Source of the DNA: JALZKA01 sp963753385
GTDB taxonomy: Bacteria > Actinomycetota > Thermoleophilia > Solirubrobacterales > 70-9
Length of the DNA: 64,000 nucleotides
Reading direction: 5' to 3'
Assembly (NCBI GenBank): GCA_963753385.1
Contig: CAVWCC010000008.1
Location: 558,001 to 622,000 of the forward strand
The notes under the pieces are model-generated. The model did no database searches. It was not told the origin of the DNA and was given only the letters and a program-made list of their open reading frames with translations. The position numbers were made by a program, and so were the translations under genes. Below, piece by piece: positions 39,904 to 48,698 of the stretch (position 1 is its first letter; every line of letters starts with the position of its first letter).

Positions 39904-40104
39904 ATGGCAACCGGAACCGTGAAGTGGTTCAACAGCGAGAAGGGGTTTGGCTTCATCAGCCCCGACGACGGGTCCAAGGATCTGTTCGTCCATCAGAGCG
40001 CGCTCGTCGCCGAGGGGCCGCTCGCCGAGGGCAGCGCAGTGACCTTCGATTCAGAGGCGAGCGAGAAGGGTCCCCGCGCGACCAACGTCCGGGTCGCGGG
40101 CTAA
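39904..40104 (+). CDS. cspA: Cold-shock protein (CspA family)
   Basis: This 66-residue single OB-fold protein binds single-stranded RNA/DNA. RNP1 (KGFGFI) and RNP2 (LFVHQSA) are intact, and the protein starts MATGTVKWFNSEKGFG as usual. It acts as an RNA chaperone and transcription antiterminator. It is intact while its upstream neighbours are broken. The flippase-like gene 27 bases downstream could be read from the same transcript. Confidence 0.97.
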   Translation: MATGTVKWFNSEKGFGFISPDDGSKDLFVHQSALVAEGPLAEGSAVTFDSEASEKGPRATNVRVAG

Positions 40105-40131
40105 CCCCAACCTGAAGGGAACCGGCGCCGT

Positions 40132-41049
40132 GTGATGCGCCGAGCTGCCGCCGCCCTGCGCGCGGCGTCCCGCCGGCACCGGACGGCGGTCAGCTGCGTG
40201 GGCGCGGTCGTCGTCGCGGCCGCGCTGGCGGTGGCCCTGGCGGGCGACCGTCACGAGTTCACGGCAGCGCTCGGCGCGTCGCCGGTTTGGATCCTGATCG
40301 CCGCCGCGGCGCTCCAGGTCGTCTGGCTCGCCGTTCGCAGCGAGACCTGGAGCGTCTGCGTGCGTGGAGCCGGTGGCAGCGTCACCAGGCGGCGCCTCTA
40401 CCCGGCGGCTAGCCTGGGCTACCTCGGCAATCTGCTCAACGGCCAGTTCGGCCTGGCGGTGCGCGTCGCCGCCCTCCGGCGAGCGGCCCCGCGCACGAGT
40501 CCGAAGGCCACTGTGCTGCTTGTGACGGAGGTGCCGATCGTCGTCGTCGAGGCGGTGCTTGCCGCGCTGATGTCGTTCACGCTCGTCGGTCCCCTTGGCC
40601 TCCCATGGTGGGCGCCGCTGGTGGGCCTCGCGATCACGGTCGCCGTGATGTTCGGTCTGCGGGAGCTCGCCCGGGGGCGAGACGAGGGAATCTGGCGAGG
40701 GATCGGGGTCCTGCGTGACATGGATGGCCGCAACCGCATCATCGCCCTGGTGGTGCTCGCGGTCGGGCTCCAGATCGCACGGAACTGGTTCGTCCTCAAC
40801 GGCGTCGGCGTCGATGCGTCGGTGCTGGACGCGGTCGCGCTCCTGATCGGCATCGCCGTTCTCGGCGTGCTGCCCGTCGGGCCGAGCGTCGGGGCCGCCT
40901 CCGCGGTCATCGTGTTCGGAACCGATGCCGGGGCCGCCGCTGCGGCAGGGGCACTGCTTACCGCCACCGCCGCCGTCGCCGCCGTGCTCTTTGCGGCAAC
41001 GGCCCTGCTCGGCTCGCTGCGCGCCGCACCCTCGCTCGCGCCGGGATAG
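40132..41049 (+). CDS. Flippase-like / lysylphosphatidylglycerol synthase TM-domain protein (YbhN family)
   Basis: This 305-residue protein has about eight membrane helices and the family pattern of PF03706: ASLGYLGNLLNGQFGLAVRV (the conserved N-x-x-P/L-G loop), and AVLGVLPVGPSVGAASAV in the last third. Proteins of this family transport lipid or lipid-linked precursors or serve as the membrane part of MprF. No synthetase domain is attached. The substrate is unknown. A GTG start is used; the second codon is also ATG. Confidence 0.82.
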   Translation: MMRRAAAALRAASRRHRTAVSCVGAVVVAAALAVALAGDRHEFTAALGASPVWILIAAAALQVVWLAVRSETWSVCVRGAGGSVTRRRLYPAASLGYLGNLLNGQFGLAVRVAALRRAAPRTSPKATVLLVTEVPIVVVEAVLAALMSFTLVGPLGLPWWAPLVGLAITVAVMFGLRELARGRDEGIWRGIGVLRDMDGRNRIIALVVLAVGLQIARNWFVLNGVGVDASVLDAVALLIGIAVLGVLPVGPSVGAASAVIVFGTDAGAAAAAGALLTATAAVAAVLFAATALLGSLRAAPSLAPG

Positions 41050-41144
41050 CCGGCGAGCGCCCGGCTCCGCCGTCGCGCCGACCACTGTCACAAGAGGTTC
41101 AGCTGTCTCGTCAAGGGGGAAACGAGAGAGTGAAGGGACTTGAC

Positions 41145-42090
41145 ATGAAGGTCTTCGTAGCCGGGGCCACCGGCGCCATCGGAAGCAACTCGTCCCACAG
41201 CTGGTCAGCGCTGGCCACGACGTGGTCGGCATGACCCGCAGCGAGGAGAAGGCGGACCTGGTCCGTCAGCTCGGCGCCAAACCGGTCGTCGCCGACGCCC
41301 TCGACGCGGACGCGGTCGGTCAGGCGATCGGCGCGGCCGAGCCGGAGGTCGTCGTGCACCAGCTCACGGCGATTCCGTGGTCGATCAACCCGCGCAAGTT
41401 CGACCGAGACTTCGCGCTCACCAACCGGCTGCGCACCGAGGGCACGGACCATCTGATCGCCGCGGCCAAGGCCGCCGGCGCCAGGAGGTTCGTCGCCCAG
41501 AGCTTTGCGGGCTGGCCGTTCGAGAGACCGGTGGATCGGTCAAGAGCGAGGACGACCCGCTTGACCCGGACCCGCCGGCGGCGATGCGCTCCGTGCTGGA
41601 CGCCATCAAGTACCTCGAGCGCGAGGTGAGCGGCGCTCGCGGGATCGAGGGCGTGGTCCTCAGGTACGGAGGCTTCTACGGCCCCGATACCTCGATCTCG
41701 GCCTCGCCGGTCGGCGCGCAGGTCGAGATGATCAAGAAGCGCAGGTTCCCGGTCGTCGGCAACGGCGCGGGGATCATGTCGCTGATCCACGTCGCCGACG
41801 CCGCGTCGGCGACGGTCGCCGCGATCGAGCGGGGTGCGCCGGGCATCTACAACGTCGTCGACGACGAGCCCGCCACTGTCGCAGACGTGGTCCCGGGCCT
41901 GGCAGCGGCAGTGGGCGCGAAGCCCCCGCGGCGGGTTCCGCGCTGGGTCGGCAGGCTCGCAGCCGGAGAGGCAGCGGCGGCGATGATGACCGAGGGCCGC
42001 GGGGCCTCGAACGCGAAGGCGAAGCGCGAGCTCGGCTGGCAACCGCGCTATCCAAGCTGGCGCGAAGGCTTCGCAACGGGGCTTGGCTGA
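41145..42090 (+). pseudogene. NAD-dependent epimerase/dehydratase (extended SDR), two -1 frameshifts
   Basis: The N-terminus MKVFVAGATGAIG carries the Rossmann glycine motif. The frame breaks at about 41182, where one missing base restores KQLVPQLVSAGHDVVGMTRS. It continues to FAGWPFERP and breaks again at about 41529, where one missing base restores GGSVKSEDDPLDPDPPAAM. The rest, with VVLRYGGFYGPDTSIS and the C-terminal KRELGWQPRYPSWREGF, is intact to 42090. It ends one base before the ECF41 sigma factor gene. Epimerase-like enzymes are typical partners of ECF41 sigma factors. Confidence 0.88.
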
Positions 42091-42091
42091 G

Positions 42092-43027
42092 ATGGACGAG
42101 CTCTACGAGGAGCTGCGGCCGCGCGCGTTCGCGATCGCGTACCGGATGCTCGGCAGCGTGAGCGAGGCCGAGGACGTGGTGCAGGAGGGCATGCTCCGCC
42201 TGTACCGTGCGCTGGAGGAGGGGGAGAAGATCGAATCGCCGGGCGCCTACCTCTCGACGATCGTCACCCGCCTCGCGATCGACGAGCTGCGCTCCGCTCG
42301 GGCGCGGCGCGAGCGCTACGTCGGTGACTGGCTGCCCGAGCCGCTTCCCACAGGCGAGGTCGAAGACGGGCCCGCGCGCCACGCGGAGATGGCCGACTCG
42401 CTGTCGCTCGCGTTCCTCGTCCTCCTCGAGAGCCTCTCGCCCGAGCAGCGCGCGGTCTTCCTGCTTCACGATGTCTTCGACTACCCGTTCAAGGAGATCG
42501 CCGAGATCGTTGACAAGAGCGACGCGGCCGTCCGCAAGCTGGCGGAGCGGGCGCGCGGCCACGTTGGCGAGGGGCGGCAGCGCTACTCGGCCTCGCGCGA
42601 GGAGCGCGACGAGCTGGCGAGCCGGTTCTTTGCGGCCACAGAGGAGGGCGACGTCAAGGCGCTCGAGGAGCTGCTCGCCGAGGATGTCGTCCTGCGGGGC
42701 GACGGCGGCGGCAAGGCGCCGGCGCTGGCGCACGCGGTCCACGGGCGCGAGCGCGCAGCGCGGACGCTGGGCGCCTGGCGCAAGGCCGGCGAGCGGTTTG
42801 GCGGGTTCGAGCTGGTCCCGGTCGAGTTGAACGGCCAGCCCGGGGCGATCACCACAACGCCGGACGGGCAGGTGATCAGCGTGATCGTCCTGGAGGTCGC
42901 CGAGGGCAAGGTCCAGACGGTGAGCGGGATCGTCAATCCGGACAAGCTCCACCACCTGGGGCCGGTCGCGGACGTGAACGCCCTGCTCCGCGGCGCGGTT
43001 GAGCGAGGCCGTCGCGGCGTCACATAA
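42092..43027 (+). CDS. sigJ: ECF41-family RNA polymerase sigma factor with C-terminal NTF2-like domain
   Basis: This 311-residue sigma factor has sigma2 (FAIAYRMLGSVSEAEDVVQE, residues about 12-31) and sigma4 (SPEQRAVFLLHDVFDYPFKEIAEI). A SnoaL/NTF2-like C-terminal domain follows. The three ECF41 hallmark motifs are visible: WLPEP in the linker, DGGGK in the C-terminal domain, and NPDKL near the end. In this group the C-terminal extension replaces an anti-sigma factor and tunes activity. Start is set at the ATG after the epimerase stop; a TTG nine bases upstream is an alternative. Its target is probably its own operon with the epimerase. Confidence 0.93.
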   Translation: MDELYEELRPRAFAIAYRMLGSVSEAEDVVQEGMLRLYRALEEGEKIESPGAYLSTIVTRLAIDELRSARARRERYVGDWLPEPLPTGEVEDGPARHAEMADSLSLAFLVLLESLSPEQRAVFLLHDVFDYPFKEIAEIVDKSDAAVRKLAERARGHVGEGRQRYSASREERDELASRFFAATEEGDVKALEELLAEDVVLRGDGGGKAPALAHAVHGRERAARTLGAWRKAGERFGGFELVPVELNGQPGAITTTPDGQVISVIVLEVAEGKVQTVSGIVNPDKLHHLGPVADVNALLRGAVERGRRGVT

Positions 43028-43045
43028 GAAGTGGCCGACTCTCGC

Positions 43046-43051
43046 TAGTCT
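43046..43051 (+). promoter_or_regulatory. Candidate -10 element (TAGTCT) for the MMPL gene at 43061
   Basis: TANNNT hexamer ending nine bases before the GTG at 43061. Confidence 0.4.
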
Positions 43052-43060
43052 GCGCCGCCA

Positions 43061-45265
43061 GTGGGTGTCCTAGCCTCCTTCGTCGCCGGTCGCCGCGGAA
43101 AGTTCGTGGTGCTCGCAATCTGGGTCGTCGCTTTCGCGGCCCTGTCGCCCCTGGGCTCGAAGCTCGCCGATGAAACCCAGGACGACACGGCATCGTTCCT
43201 CCCCGAGAGCGCCGAGTCGACCGAGGTCGTCGAGATCCTCGACGAGGAGTTTCCGGGCGGCGAGACCACGCAGGGGCTGATCGTCTATCAGCGCGACGGC
43301 GGCCTCACGGAGGCTGACCAGCAGAAGATCGCCGAGGACGCCAGGGCCGTGGAGGCGCTCCCCGACGAGGAGCTGCCGCTGGTGCAACCGCCGATCACGC
43401 CGTTCCCGGAGGCGCAGGGGGGCGCGCGGCCGGCGGCCGACGCTCCCACGGCCGTCTCGGCCGACGGCTCTCTCGCGTTCACCACGCTGATCGTCCCCAC
43501 CGACTTCGAGAATGCCGCCGACTGGGGCAAGGCGGTTCGCGACACGACCGGCGACGAGGCCGACGGGATGCGGATCATCCTCACCGGCGACCTGGGCTTC
43601 TCTGCCGACGCCGAGGAGGTCTTCGGCGACCTGGACGTGACGCTCCTGCTCGCCACGGCGCTGCTCGTGCTGGTCCTGCTCGGGGCCATCTACCGCGCCG
43701 TGCTCGTCGCCATCACGCCGCTCCTCGTCGTCTTCTTCGCATACACGGTGGCGACCGCGTTCGTCTACCTCTACGCCGATTCGGGGGCGACCGTCTCCTC
43801 CAACGGCACCTCGATCCTGATCGTCCTGATGTTCGGGATCACCACCGACTACTGCCTGCTCCTGGTATCCCGCTACCGCGAGGAGCTGCATTGGATCGAG
43901 GACAAGCACGACGCGATGGAACGCGCCGTCCGGCGTACCGGGCCAACGATCCTCGCCTCGGGGTTGACCGTGGCGCTGGCGATGCTGACGCTCATACTCG
44001 CCGACGCGCAGCTCACGGCCACGCTTGGCCCAGTGGCAGCGATCGGCGTCTTCGCCGGGATGCTCGCCGGGCTCACGCTGCTGCCGGCCCTGCTCACGAT
44101 CTTCGGCCGCAAGGGGTTCTGGCCGCGGTCCGGGACGGTGGAGTACAACCCCGATGCAGCGTCGATCACCCGCCAGGGCGTGTGGCGGCGGATCGGCGAC
44201 AAGGTCCTCGAGCGCCCCGGCCCGACGCTTGCGATCACGGTGGCCGTGTTTGTCGCCGGTGCCTTCGGGCTCCTCGCCTGGAAGGTGGACTACTCGACCA
44301 CGAACTTCTTCAAGAAGTCCGTCGAATCGGTCGAGGGCTTCGAGCTGCTGGAGGAGGCCTTCCCGGCCGGCACGCTGGCGCCGACCACGATCCTCGTGAT
44401 CCGTGACGACGGCGAGGACGTGACGGACGCAGACCTTCAGACGGCGGCCGATGCCGTCACCGGCATCGAGCGCGTCGCCTCGGCGACGCCCACGGCAAAT
44501 CGCTCGACCGACGGGACCATGGGCACGGTGGATGTCATCTTCAACGGCGACCCGTTCACCCCGGAGGCGTTCGACGCCGTCCCGGAGATGCGGACGAATC
44601 TCGAAGACCTGGGCCCGGGCCTGAGCGCCCTCGTCGGCGGCGGGTCGGCGATTCAGTACGACTTCGACCAGGCGATCGAGTCGGACCTGAAGCTGATCGT
44701 CCCCATCGCCCTGTTGGTGATCGGGATCATCCTCGCGATCCTGCTGCGGGCGCTGGTTGCGCCGCTGGTGTTGATCGCGAGCGTGGTGCTGTCGTTCCTC
44801 TGCACCCTGGGGCTCTCGATTCTGTTCATCCGCTTTGTCGTCGGCGACGCAGGGCTGGACGCCTCGATCCCCACCTTCGCCTTCATCTTCCTGGTCGCGC
44901 TCGGGATCGACTACACGATCTTCCTGATGGCCCGCGTGCGCGAGGAGGCGCGGACCTACGGGACGCGCGAGGGGATGCTCCGCGCGCTGTCGGCGACCGG
45001 CCCGGTGATCACGAGCGCCGGCGTGATCCTCGCCGGCACCTTCTCGGTGCTGATGACCCTGCCCGTGACGTTCACTTTCGACCTCGGGTTCATGGTCGCG
45101 CTCGGGATCCTGCTCGACACCTTCATCGTGCGGACGATCATGGTCCCGGCAGCGGTCGAGCTGCTGGGCGACAAGGTCTGGTGGCCGTCGACCGCCCAGG
45201 CGGCCGGTGCGCTCCACGAGGAGACGGGCGAGCACGAGACTCAGCCCGCCGCTCCGCCTTCCTGA
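43061..45265 (+). CDS. MMPL-family (RND-type) transporter
   Basis: This complete 734-residue protein has the duplicated MMPL plan: helix 1 (FVVLAIWVVAFAALSPLG), a large extracytoplasmic domain (residues about 35-195), five helices including FGITTDYCLLLVSRYREEL, a second extracytoplasmic domain (about 375-545), and a final helix bundle with the signature LGIDYTIFLMARVREEA. The two [G]-x-[DT]-Y motifs carry the proton-relay Asp/Tyr pairs. It should export a lipid, siderophore or drug. The substrate is not predictable. Its last bases overlap a convergent secreted-protein gene. Confidence 0.94.
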   Translation: MGVLASFVAGRRGKFVVLAIWVVAFAALSPLGSKLADETQDDTASFLPESAESTEVVEILDEEFPGGETTQGLIVYQRDGGLTEADQQKIAEDARAVEALPDEELPLVQPPITPFPEAQGGARPAADAPTAVSADGSLAFTTLIVPTDFENAADWGKAVRDTTGDEADGMRIILTGDLGFSADAEEVFGDLDVTLLLATALLVLVLLGAIYRAVLVAITPLLVVFFAYTVATAFVYLYADSGATVSSNGTSILIVLMFGITTDYCLLLVSRYREELHWIEDKHDAMERAVRRTGPTILASGLTVALAMLTLILADAQLTATLGPVAAIGVFAGMLAGLTLLPALLTIFGRKGFWPRSGTVEYNPDAASITRQGVWRRIGDKVLERPGPTLAITVAVFVAGAFGLLAWKVDYSTTNFFKKSVESVEGFELLEEAFPAGTLAPTTILVIRDDGEDVTDADLQTAADAVTGIERVASATPTANRSTDGTMGTVDVIFNGDPFTPEAFDAVPEMRTNLEDLGPGLSALVGGGSAIQYDFDQAIESDLKLIVPIALLVIGIILAILLRALVAPLVLIASVVLSFLCTLGLSILFIRFVVGDAGLDASIPTFAFIFLVALGIDYTIFLMARVREEARTYGTREGMLRALSATGPVITSAGVILAGTFSVLMTLPVTFTFDLGFMVALGILLDTFIVRTIMVPAAVELLGDKVWWPSTAQAAGALHEETGEHETQPAAPPS

Positions 45266-45641
45266 GCGCCTTCCGGGAGACGACCGTGCAGAGGTTCGCG
45301 TGCGGCATTCGCTTGCCGTAGAGGAGGAGGCCGTATGGCTTGCGGCGCTGCGGGAGGCCGCAAGTGGCGCCGGACAGGTAGCTGACGATCTCCATCTCGG
45401 ATCCGCGCTCGAGCCCGTAGCGCCCGCTCCCCTTGAAGACGCGGCGGACCCTGTAGGTGAACGTCGCCTTCTGCGAGCTCTCCGAGAGGGGCTCCACATC
45501 GAGGAGGCGGACGCTCACCGCACCCTGCCATTCGTCCAGCGAAGGCGGACCCGGTTCGCCAGCGCAGTCGCAGGCCACGGCCTGCTCGGCGAAGCCCATG
45601 AGGGCAACGAGGCTCGCGGCGGTGGCAAGGAGAGCGCGCAT
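45138..45641 (-). CDS. Secreted cysteine-containing (NTR/TIMP-like) protein with abnormal tail
   Basis: This encodes 167 residues from the ATG at 45641. A Sec signal peptide (residues 1-23, ending AVACDC) is followed by a domain with cysteines at CDCAG, ATCGLP and NLCTVV, the pattern of an NTR/TIMP-like beta-barrel. The last 45 residues overlap the MMPL gene on the other strand and are Arg/Pro-rich, unlike the rest; the natural end is probably near AERRA, and a small frameshift there (stop at 45241 in another frame) would shorten it. Function unknown. Confidence 0.65.
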   Translation of the reverse strand: MRALLATAASLVALMGFAEQAVACDCAGEPGPPSLDEWQGAVSVRLLDVEPLSESSQKATFTYRVRRVFKGSGRYGLERGSEMEIVSYLSGATCGLPQRRKPYGLLLYGKRMPHANLCTVVSRKALRKAERRAESRARPSPRGAHRPPGRSTATRPCRPAARPLPGP

Positions 45642-45647
45642 TCGCAG

Positions 45648-45653
45648 ACACTA
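45648..45653 (-). promoter_or_regulatory. Candidate -10 element (TAGTGT) for the secreted-protein gene
   Basis: Minus-strand TANNNT hexamer ending six bases before the ATG at 45641. Confidence 0.4.
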
Positions 45654-45681
45654 CGTCCGACCCGCCGATCCATCACGGCGC

Positions 45682-45687
45682 TAGGGT
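45682..45687 (+). promoter_or_regulatory. Candidate -10 element (TAGGGT) for the DUF2630 gene
   Basis: TANNNT hexamer ending seven bases before the ATG at 45695; identical hexamer and spacing to the lipoprotein gene at 12656. Confidence 0.4.
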
Positions 45688-45694
45688 GCGTCGC

Positions 45695-45937
45695 ATGGAC
45701 GATTCGACCATCCGCGACCAGATCGAGAAGCTCGTGGCCGAGGAGCAGGAGCTCTTGAGCCAGGCCGAGGGTCATGGGCCGGACGAATCCCGCCACGAGC
45801 GACTGGCCGAGATCAAGGTCGAGCTCGATCGCTGCTGGGACCTCCTCCGCCAACGCGAGGCGCGAGAGGAGTTCAAGCTCGATCCGGACGACGCGTCGGT
45901 GCGCGACGCCGACACCGTCGAGGGCTACGAGCAGTAG
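45695..45937 (+). CDS. DUF2630 family protein
   Basis: This encodes 80 residues from an ATG. It is a short, charged, two-helix protein with the family pattern IRDQIEKLVAEEQELLS, then RLAEIKVELDRCWDLLRQR and REEFKLDPDDASVR. DUF2630 is found across actinobacteria with unknown function. A TAGGGT hexamer seven bases upstream suggests its own leaderless promoter. It is probably co-transcribed with the SnoaL-like gene 15 bases downstream. Confidence 0.85.
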   Translation: MDDSTIRDQIEKLVAEEQELLSQAEGHGPDESRHERLAEIKVELDRCWDLLRQREAREEFKLDPDDASVRDADTVEGYEQ

Positions 45938-45952
45938 CCCGGCCGCGGCGGC

Positions 45953-46345
45953 GTGTCGAGGCGAGTCGAGATCCTCCGCCGCATGAACGCGGCGTTCAAC
46001 GCCCGTGACCCTGACTGGACCTCCTCGTATGCCGAGGACGTCGAGTTCAACATGCCGCCTGACTGGCTGGACGATCGCGTCTTCCACGGCCGCGACGGGG
46101 TCGAGCGCGCGGCCGGGCTGTGGAGGGAGCAGCTCGACGGCTACGGCTGGGACGAGGAGCGTCTGATCGAGACCGACCAGTTCGTGGTCGGCCTCTATCG
46201 CCACCGGGGCCGGATCCCGGGCGGCGAGGCGCGGGTGGAGAGTGAGGTCGGGGCGCTGTTCTATTTCGACGGCGACGAGGTGGCCCGCGTTGTCACATAC
46301 GGAACCTGGGCTGAGGCGCTCCGGGCCGTGGGGGTGGACTCATAG
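45953..46345 (+). CDS. SnoaL/NTF2-like protein
   Basis: This encodes 130 residues from a GTG. The cone-shaped NTF2 fold pattern is clear: an N-terminal helix ending RMNAAFNARDPD, then FNMPPDWLDDRVFHGRDGVERAAGLWRE, and beta strands to GDEVARVVTYGTWAEAL. Such proteins are polyketide cyclases, isomerases or ligand-binding modules; the catalytic residues cannot be assigned. It closely precedes an MFS transporter gene. Confidence 0.83.
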   Translation: MSRRVEILRRMNAAFNARDPDWTSSYAEDVEFNMPPDWLDDRVFHGRDGVERAAGLWREQLDGYGWDEERLIETDQFVVGLYRHRGRIPGGEARVESEVGALFYFDGDEVARVVTYGTWAEALRAVGVDS

Positions 46346-46413
46346 CCGCGGAGGGTGCCAGCGCCAAGGCAGCCGAGGAGGGCATCGCCTTCGAGAGCGG
46401 GCCTGGGCGCTGG

Positions 46414-47916
46414 GTGCTGGCAGTTGCCGTCGCAGGGTCGGGCGTCGTCTTCCTGGACGGGACGGCCGTCAATGTCGCGCTGCCGGAGATCGGCCGCGAC
46501 CTCGACGCCTCGACGAGCTCGCTCCAGTGGATCCTGAACGGCTACCTGCTGACGCTCGCGTCGCTGATCCTGCTCGGCGGATCGCTCGGCGACCGCTACG
46601 GACGCCGCCGCATCTTCATCCTGGGCACGGGGCTGTTCACGTTCGCATCGCTCCTCTGCGCCGTCGCGCCGAGCGACGAGGCCCTCGTCGCCGCCCGGCT
46701 CCTCCAGGGGGTCGGCGGGGCGCTGCTCACGCCCGGCAGCCTGGCGATGATCGAGTCGAGCTTCAGGCCAGACGACCGGGCGCGAGCGATCGGGGCGTGG
46801 TCGGGCCTCGGGGGCGTGGCGACGGCGATCGGCCCCCTGCTCGGGGGCTATCTCGTCGACGCCGTCTCATGGCGGGCCATCTTCCTGATCAACTTGCCGC
46901 TCGGGATCCTCGTTATCGCGATGGCCGCACGCCACGTTCCCGAGACTCGGGATCCGACCGCCCACGGCCCGCTCGACGGCCGCGGCGCGCTGCTGGCCGC
47001 GCTCGGCCTGGCCGGCACCACTTACGCCCTGATCCAGGCGCCGGAAGGGATGTCCGCGGTGCTGGTGGTGGCGGCGGCGGGCGGCGTCGCGGCCCTGGTC
47101 GCATTCCTGGCCGTGGAGCGGCGGAGCCCCAATCCGATGATGCCCCTCAACCTGTTCTCATCTCGTCAGTTCTCGGCGGCGAACCTCGTCACGTTCGTGG
47201 TCTACGCGGCGCTCGGGGGCGTCTTCTTCCTGCTCGTCGCCTTCCTGCAGATCTCGATGGGGTACTCGGCGATCGAGGCCGGCGCCGCCACGCTTCCGAT
47301 CACGCTGCTGATGCTCCTCTTCTCGGCCCGCTCCGGCGCCCTCGCGCAGCGCATCGGCCCGCGGATCCCGCTGACCGTCGGGCCACTCGTGGTCGCCGTG
47401 GGGATGCTCCTGATGACCACGATCGATCCGGGCGACTCCTACGTCACGAGCGTCCTGCCGGCGGTGCTCGTGTTCGGGGCGGGCCTCACGCTCGTAGTCG
47501 CACCGGTCACGGCGACGGTTCTCGCCGCCGCCGACGCGAACCGCGCCGGTATCGCTTCCGGGATCAACAACGCGGTGTCGCGGGTCGGGGGCCTCCTCGC
47601 AGTCGCCGTCCTGCCGCTCGTCGCCGGGCTCACCGGGGAGGCCTTCTACGACCCGGCGGAGATGGCCGATGGCTTCGCAGTCGCGATGTTCGCCTGCGCG
47701 GGCCTCTCCGTCGCCGGCGGCCTGCTCGCGTGGCTCACGATCTCGGACGATGTCCTCCATGCCGAGCCGAAGCGCCGCGGGGAGCTGCCGCAACGGGTTT
47801 CGACGGACTTCTCCTGCGGGGTTGCGGGGACGCCGCTGAGCGGTAAGATCTCTTCCAGGCGCGGTCCCGCGCCCGACCTCCAATCCGGTGCTCACGCCGC
47901 CGGCACGGGGAGGTAA
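46414..47916 (+). CDS. DHA2-family MFS drug transporter (14-helix type)
   Basis: This encodes 500 residues from the GTG at 46414, and the true start is uncertain. The frame upstream (FESGPGRWVLAVAV) fits the family N-terminus but offers no ATG/GTG/TTG back to the preceding gene, so a short N-terminal piece may be missing through an indel. Motif A (GSLGDRYGRRRIF), motif C-like GPLLGGYLVDAVSWRAIFLINLPLG and 14 helices are visible. The proton-driven export of drugs is the likely role. The C-terminal tail after VLHAEPKRRGELPQ is hydrophilic. Confidence 0.9.
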   Translation: MLAVAVAGSGVVFLDGTAVNVALPEIGRDLDASTSSLQWILNGYLLTLASLILLGGSLGDRYGRRRIFILGTGLFTFASLLCAVAPSDEALVAARLLQGVGGALLTPGSLAMIESSFRPDDRARAIGAWSGLGGVATAIGPLLGGYLVDAVSWRAIFLINLPLGILVIAMAARHVPETRDPTAHGPLDGRGALLAALGLAGTTYALIQAPEGMSAVLVVAAAGGVAALVAFLAVERRSPNPMMPLNLFSSRQFSAANLVTFVVYAALGGVFFLLVAFLQISMGYSAIEAGAATLPITLLMLLFSARSGALAQRIGPRIPLTVGPLVVAVGMLLMTTIDPGDSYVTSVLPAVLVFGAGLTLVVAPVTATVLAAADANRAGIASGINNAVSRVGGLLAVAVLPLVAGLTGEAFYDPAEMADGFAVAMFACAGLSVAGGLLAWLTISDDVLHAEPKRRGELPQRVSTDFSCGVAGTPLSGKISSRRGPAPDLQSGAHAAGTGR

Positions 47917-48017
47917 AGGTGGCCTCGAGCCATCGGGACGCCGGTCATTGAAGCCCCTTTCCGGCGGGGCATCGGGAGCGTGAGTCCCGGCGCCAGCCGC
48001 CGCAAAGGAGCAACGAG
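47917..48017. other. Intergenic region with inverted repeats before the SRPBCC gene
   Basis: A 100-base gap contains CATCGGGA twice (about 47933 and 47973) and several GC hairpins, one of them GGCGCGG/CCGCGCC just inside the MFS end. I tested it against known riboswitch cores by eye and found no match. It ends with the ribosome-binding site AAAGGAGC for the ATG at 48018. Confidence 0.4.
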
Positions 48018-48698
48018 ATGACAAGGCAAAAGACGTTCAAGCGCCGCGTGCGCGAGCGGGTGGCGAAGACGGGGGAGAGCTATACGGCCGCGCGCCGGAT
48101 GCTGATCGCGAATGGCGACCGGCCCGAGGCGGCGGTCGCGGAGTTCGAGCCGCCGGTCGCCGAGGAACGGGTCGTCGAGGCGACGGGCCGCGGCTGGAAG
48201 GAGTGGTTCGCCCTGCTCGACACATGGGGCGCGCCGGCCCGGACCCACACCGAGATGGCGCACTGGCTCCGTGAGGAGCACGGCGTCGATGGGTGGTACT
48301 CGCAGTCGATCACGGTCGGCTACGAGCGAGCCCGCGGCCTTCGCGCGCCCGGTGAGCACGCCGACGGGTTCGCGGTGACCGCGACGAGGACGGTCGCGGT
48401 GCCGGTCGCGCGGCTGTTCGATTCGTTTGAGGATCCGGCGCTCCGCGAGCGCTGGCTCCCGAGAGCGGAGATGCGCACGCGGACCGCGACCGCGCCGAAG
48501 TCGGCTCGCTACGACTGGGAGGACGGCACGACCAGGGTGATCGTCGGGTTCGACGACCTGGGCGAGACCAAGGGCCGCGTGTCGATTTCCCACGAGCGCC
48601 TGCCCGACGCCGAGACGGCCGACGAGATGAAGGCCTGGTGGCGCGAGCGCCTGACCGAGCTGAAGTCGCGGCTCGAGGGAGGTGAGCTCGATGCCTGA
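48018..48698 (+). CDS. DUF4287/SRPBCC-type protein
   Basis: This encodes 226 residues from an ATG with a strong AAAGGAG ribosome-binding site. The N-terminal basic segment (KTFKRRVRERVAKTGESYT) and the helical region ending EEHGVDGWYSQSITVGYERARG form a DUF4287-like helical domain. The C-terminal half (from about residue 115) is an SRPBCC/START-type ligand-binding fold with VPVARLFDSFEDPALRERWL. It may be a DNA- or lipid-associated stress protein; the function is not known. It overlaps the downstream DUF1761 gene by eight bases. Confidence 0.8.
   Translation: MTRQKTFKRRVRERVAKTGESYTAARRMLIANGDRPEAAVAEFEPPVAEERVVEATGRGWKEWFALLDTWGAPARTHTEMAHWLREEHGVDGWYSQSITVGYERARGLRAPGEHADGFAVTATRTVAVPVARLFDSFEDPALRERWLPRAEMRTRTATAPKSARYDWEDGTTRVIVGFDDLGETKGRVSISHERLPDAETADEMKAWWRERLTELKSRLEGGELDA

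Noticed and set aside
47917..48017. A cobalamin or SAM-type riboswitch before the SRPBCC gene
   Set aside because: Only generic GC hairpins and a short direct repeat are seen; no B12-box or SAM core, and the downstream gene is not a typical target.
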